A stretch of 64,000 nt of DNA from CAILZL01 sp050248275. GTDB lineage: Bacteria > Pseudomonadota > Gammaproteobacteria > Steroidobacterales > Steroidobacteraceae. Under the pieces are notes generated by a model that worked only from the letters and a program-made list of their open reading frames with translations, was not told the DNA's origin and ran no database searches. This document shows positions 62,928 through 64,000 of this stretch, piece by piece (the stretch's first letter is position 1; each line of letters opens with the position of its first letter). The position numbers and the translations under genes were made by a program. The stretch spans positions 1 through 64,000 of the forward strand of contig JBFWSR010000014.1 in NCBI GenBank assembly GCA_050248275.1, written 5' to 3'.

Positions 62928-64000
62928 GACGCAGCGCCTGAGCCGGTTCAATGCGCGCCGCACGCCAGGCCGGATATAACGTCGCCAGGCAGCACATGGC
63001 AAAGGCCACGCCGGCCACCTGCAACACATCGCGCCACTCCACCGCCGCAGGCAGATCGCTCATGAAGTACAGCCGGGCATCCATGAAACGCGTATTCAGC
63101 AGGTTTTCCAGACCATGAATCAGGCGTTCGAGATTCCATGACAATAGCGCACCGAGCACGATGCCCGACAGCACGCCAATGGCACCGATTAGTGTGCCCT
63201 GCACGATAAACACCGCCATGATTTGCCGCGGCGTCGCACCCAGCGTGCGCAGAATGGCGATGTCGGCGTGCTTATCCTTCACCACCATCACCAGGGTGGC
63301 GATGACATTGAATGCAGCAACAGCCACCACCAGCAGCAGGATCAGGAACATCATGGATTTGGTCAGTGCAATGGAACGAAAGAAATTGGCATGCTTGCGC
63401 GTCCAGTCGTCCACATAGAAGCCACCACCCAATTGATGCGCAATCTGGATGGCCAGGCTCTGCGCCGCGAATACATCATCGAGTTTGAGGCGCAGACCGG
63501 TAACGGCATCGCCCATGCGATACAGGCGCGCCGCATCCTGCAAGTGCACATAGGCATAATTGCGATCGTACTCATACATGCCCACCGCAAAGATGCCCAC
63601 CACGGTGAAGCGCTTGCTGCGTGGAATGACGCCCGCCATGGTGACCGTACCCTGCGCAGTGACGGCCATGACGCGATCGCCTACTTTCACGTGCAGCGCC
63701 CTGGCCAGTTCATCGCCCAGCACAATGCCGTAATCGCCGGCACGCAGGCTGTCAAAGACGCCGGCCTGCATGTGCGTATTCAAGGTGGCGATCTGAACCT
63801 CTTCCTCCGGCAAGACGCCGCGCAACATCACACCGCTATTGGCATCGCCTGAAGCGCCCGTAGTCAGCAGCAAGGCCTGTTGTTCGATATAGGGCGCCGC
63901 GCCCACCACGCCAGCGTGTTTGATCACGCGGTCACGCACGCCCTGCCAGTCCGATAACGGCGCGCCAAAGCCACTGATGGTGGCATGTGCGGTAATGCCG
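62920..64000 (-). CDS. Lipoprotein-releasing ABC permease LolC/LolE, 3' part
   Basis: The frame stays open to the right edge of the window, so at least 360 residues are visible but no start. Seen are HATISGFGAPLSDWQGVRD, the periplasmic domain (GVLPEEEVQIATLNTHMQAG), and three C-terminal membrane segments. The first is preceded by NFFRSIALTKSMMFLILLL. The FtsX-like loop DKHADIAILRTLGATPRQIM is followed by VQGTLIGAIGVLSGIVLGAL. It ends ARIEPAQALRHE, the usual LolC/E terminus. Together with LolD (8-bp overlap) it makes the lipoprotein release complex. LolC and LolE cannot be distinguished by this alone. Confidence 0.93.
   Translation of the reverse strand, partial: GITAHATISGFGAPLSDWQGVRDRVIKHAGVVGAAPYIEQQALLLTTGASGDANSGVMLRGVLPEEEVQIATLNTHMQAGVFDSLRAGDYGIVLGDELARALHVKVGDRVMAVTAQGTVTMAGVIPRSKRFTVVGIFAVGMYEYDRNYAYVHLQDAARLYRMGDAVTGLRLKLDDVFAAQSLAIQIAHQLGGGFYVDDWTRKHANFFRSIALTKSMMFLILLLVVAVAAFNVIATLVMVVKDKHADIAILRTLGATPRQIMAVFIVQGTLIGAIGVLSGIVLGALLSWNLERLIHGLENLLNTRFMDARLYFMSDLPAAVEWRDVLQVAGVAFAMCCLATLYPAWRAARIEPAQALRHE

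Overview
The window looks like a chromosomal segment of a Gammaproteobacterium, probably near the Xanthomonadales/Nevskiales. The evidence is a lipid A cluster in the order comEC, exbB, exbD, msbA, lpxK, Trm112, kdsB, a neighbouring lolD/lolCE pair, a large (about 1600 aa) NAD-glutamate dehydrogenase, and a MetH/MetF pair with an ArsR-type regulator. Gene density is high, codon use is GC-rich, and no phage, integrase, transposase or CRISPR array is visible. Species-level identity cannot be read from the sequence alone.

Layout. 1-2.6 kb: the end of a thioredoxin-like gene, a DUF4266 lipoprotein and two predicted outer-membrane barrel proteins (DUF3570, DUF3187). 2.6-10.1 kb: agmatine deiminase, hexose-6-phosphate mutarotase, a UMF1-type transporter, a secreted Ig/FN3 protein, release factor 3 and a trans-sulfuration enzyme. 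10.2-19.3 kb: a 2-oxo-acid dehydrogenase E1alpha-E1beta-E2 operon that continues into NAD-glutamate dehydrogenase, then phosphoglycerate mutase. 19.4-24.4 kb: a GFA enzyme, a NIPSNAP protein, and a minus-strand thiamine-uptake operon. That operon has a TPP riboswitch, a TonB receptor, a YkoF-like protein, a PnuC/PnuT transporter and a small-molecule kinase. 24.6-25.5 kb: a PhzF protein.

25.5-37.7 kb is one long minus-strand directon: DUF2126/transglutaminase, circularly permuted ATP-grasp plus alpha-E, transglutaminase, LigB/DODA dioxygenase, ModF-like ABC protein and a soluble hybrid histidine kinase. The first three form the widespread but biochemically obscure ATP-grasp/transglutaminase/alpha-E system. 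37.9-40.9 kb: an Aer-like chemoreceptor with a near-consensus sigma-28 promoter, a divergent 88-aa Cys-rich protein, a zinc-ribbon protein and a bactofilin. 41-46.7 kb: metH, metF and an ArsR-methyltransferase fusion preceded by two copies of a 13-bp AT-rich repeat. 46.9-51.2 kb: a MacAB-like export operon with two permeases. 51.4-52.6 kb: a small outer-membrane barrel gene, an AT-rich spacer with palindromes, and tRNA-Ser(UGA). 52.9-64 kb: Bax-inhibitor-1 protein, PpnP, a small unknown protein, the lipid A cluster, ComEC, a DUF2062 protein and LolD/LolC-E (cut by the right edge).

The most informative non-coding elements are the TPP riboswitch with a Shine-Dalgarno-masking hairpin, the sigma-28 promoter, the tandem repeat before the ArsR fusion, and several GTAGG-type intergenic palindromes. 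The best candidates for under-described biology are the DUF4266/DUF3570 outer-membrane set, the ATP-grasp/transglutaminase directon, and the ArsR-methyltransferase switch on methionine synthesis.
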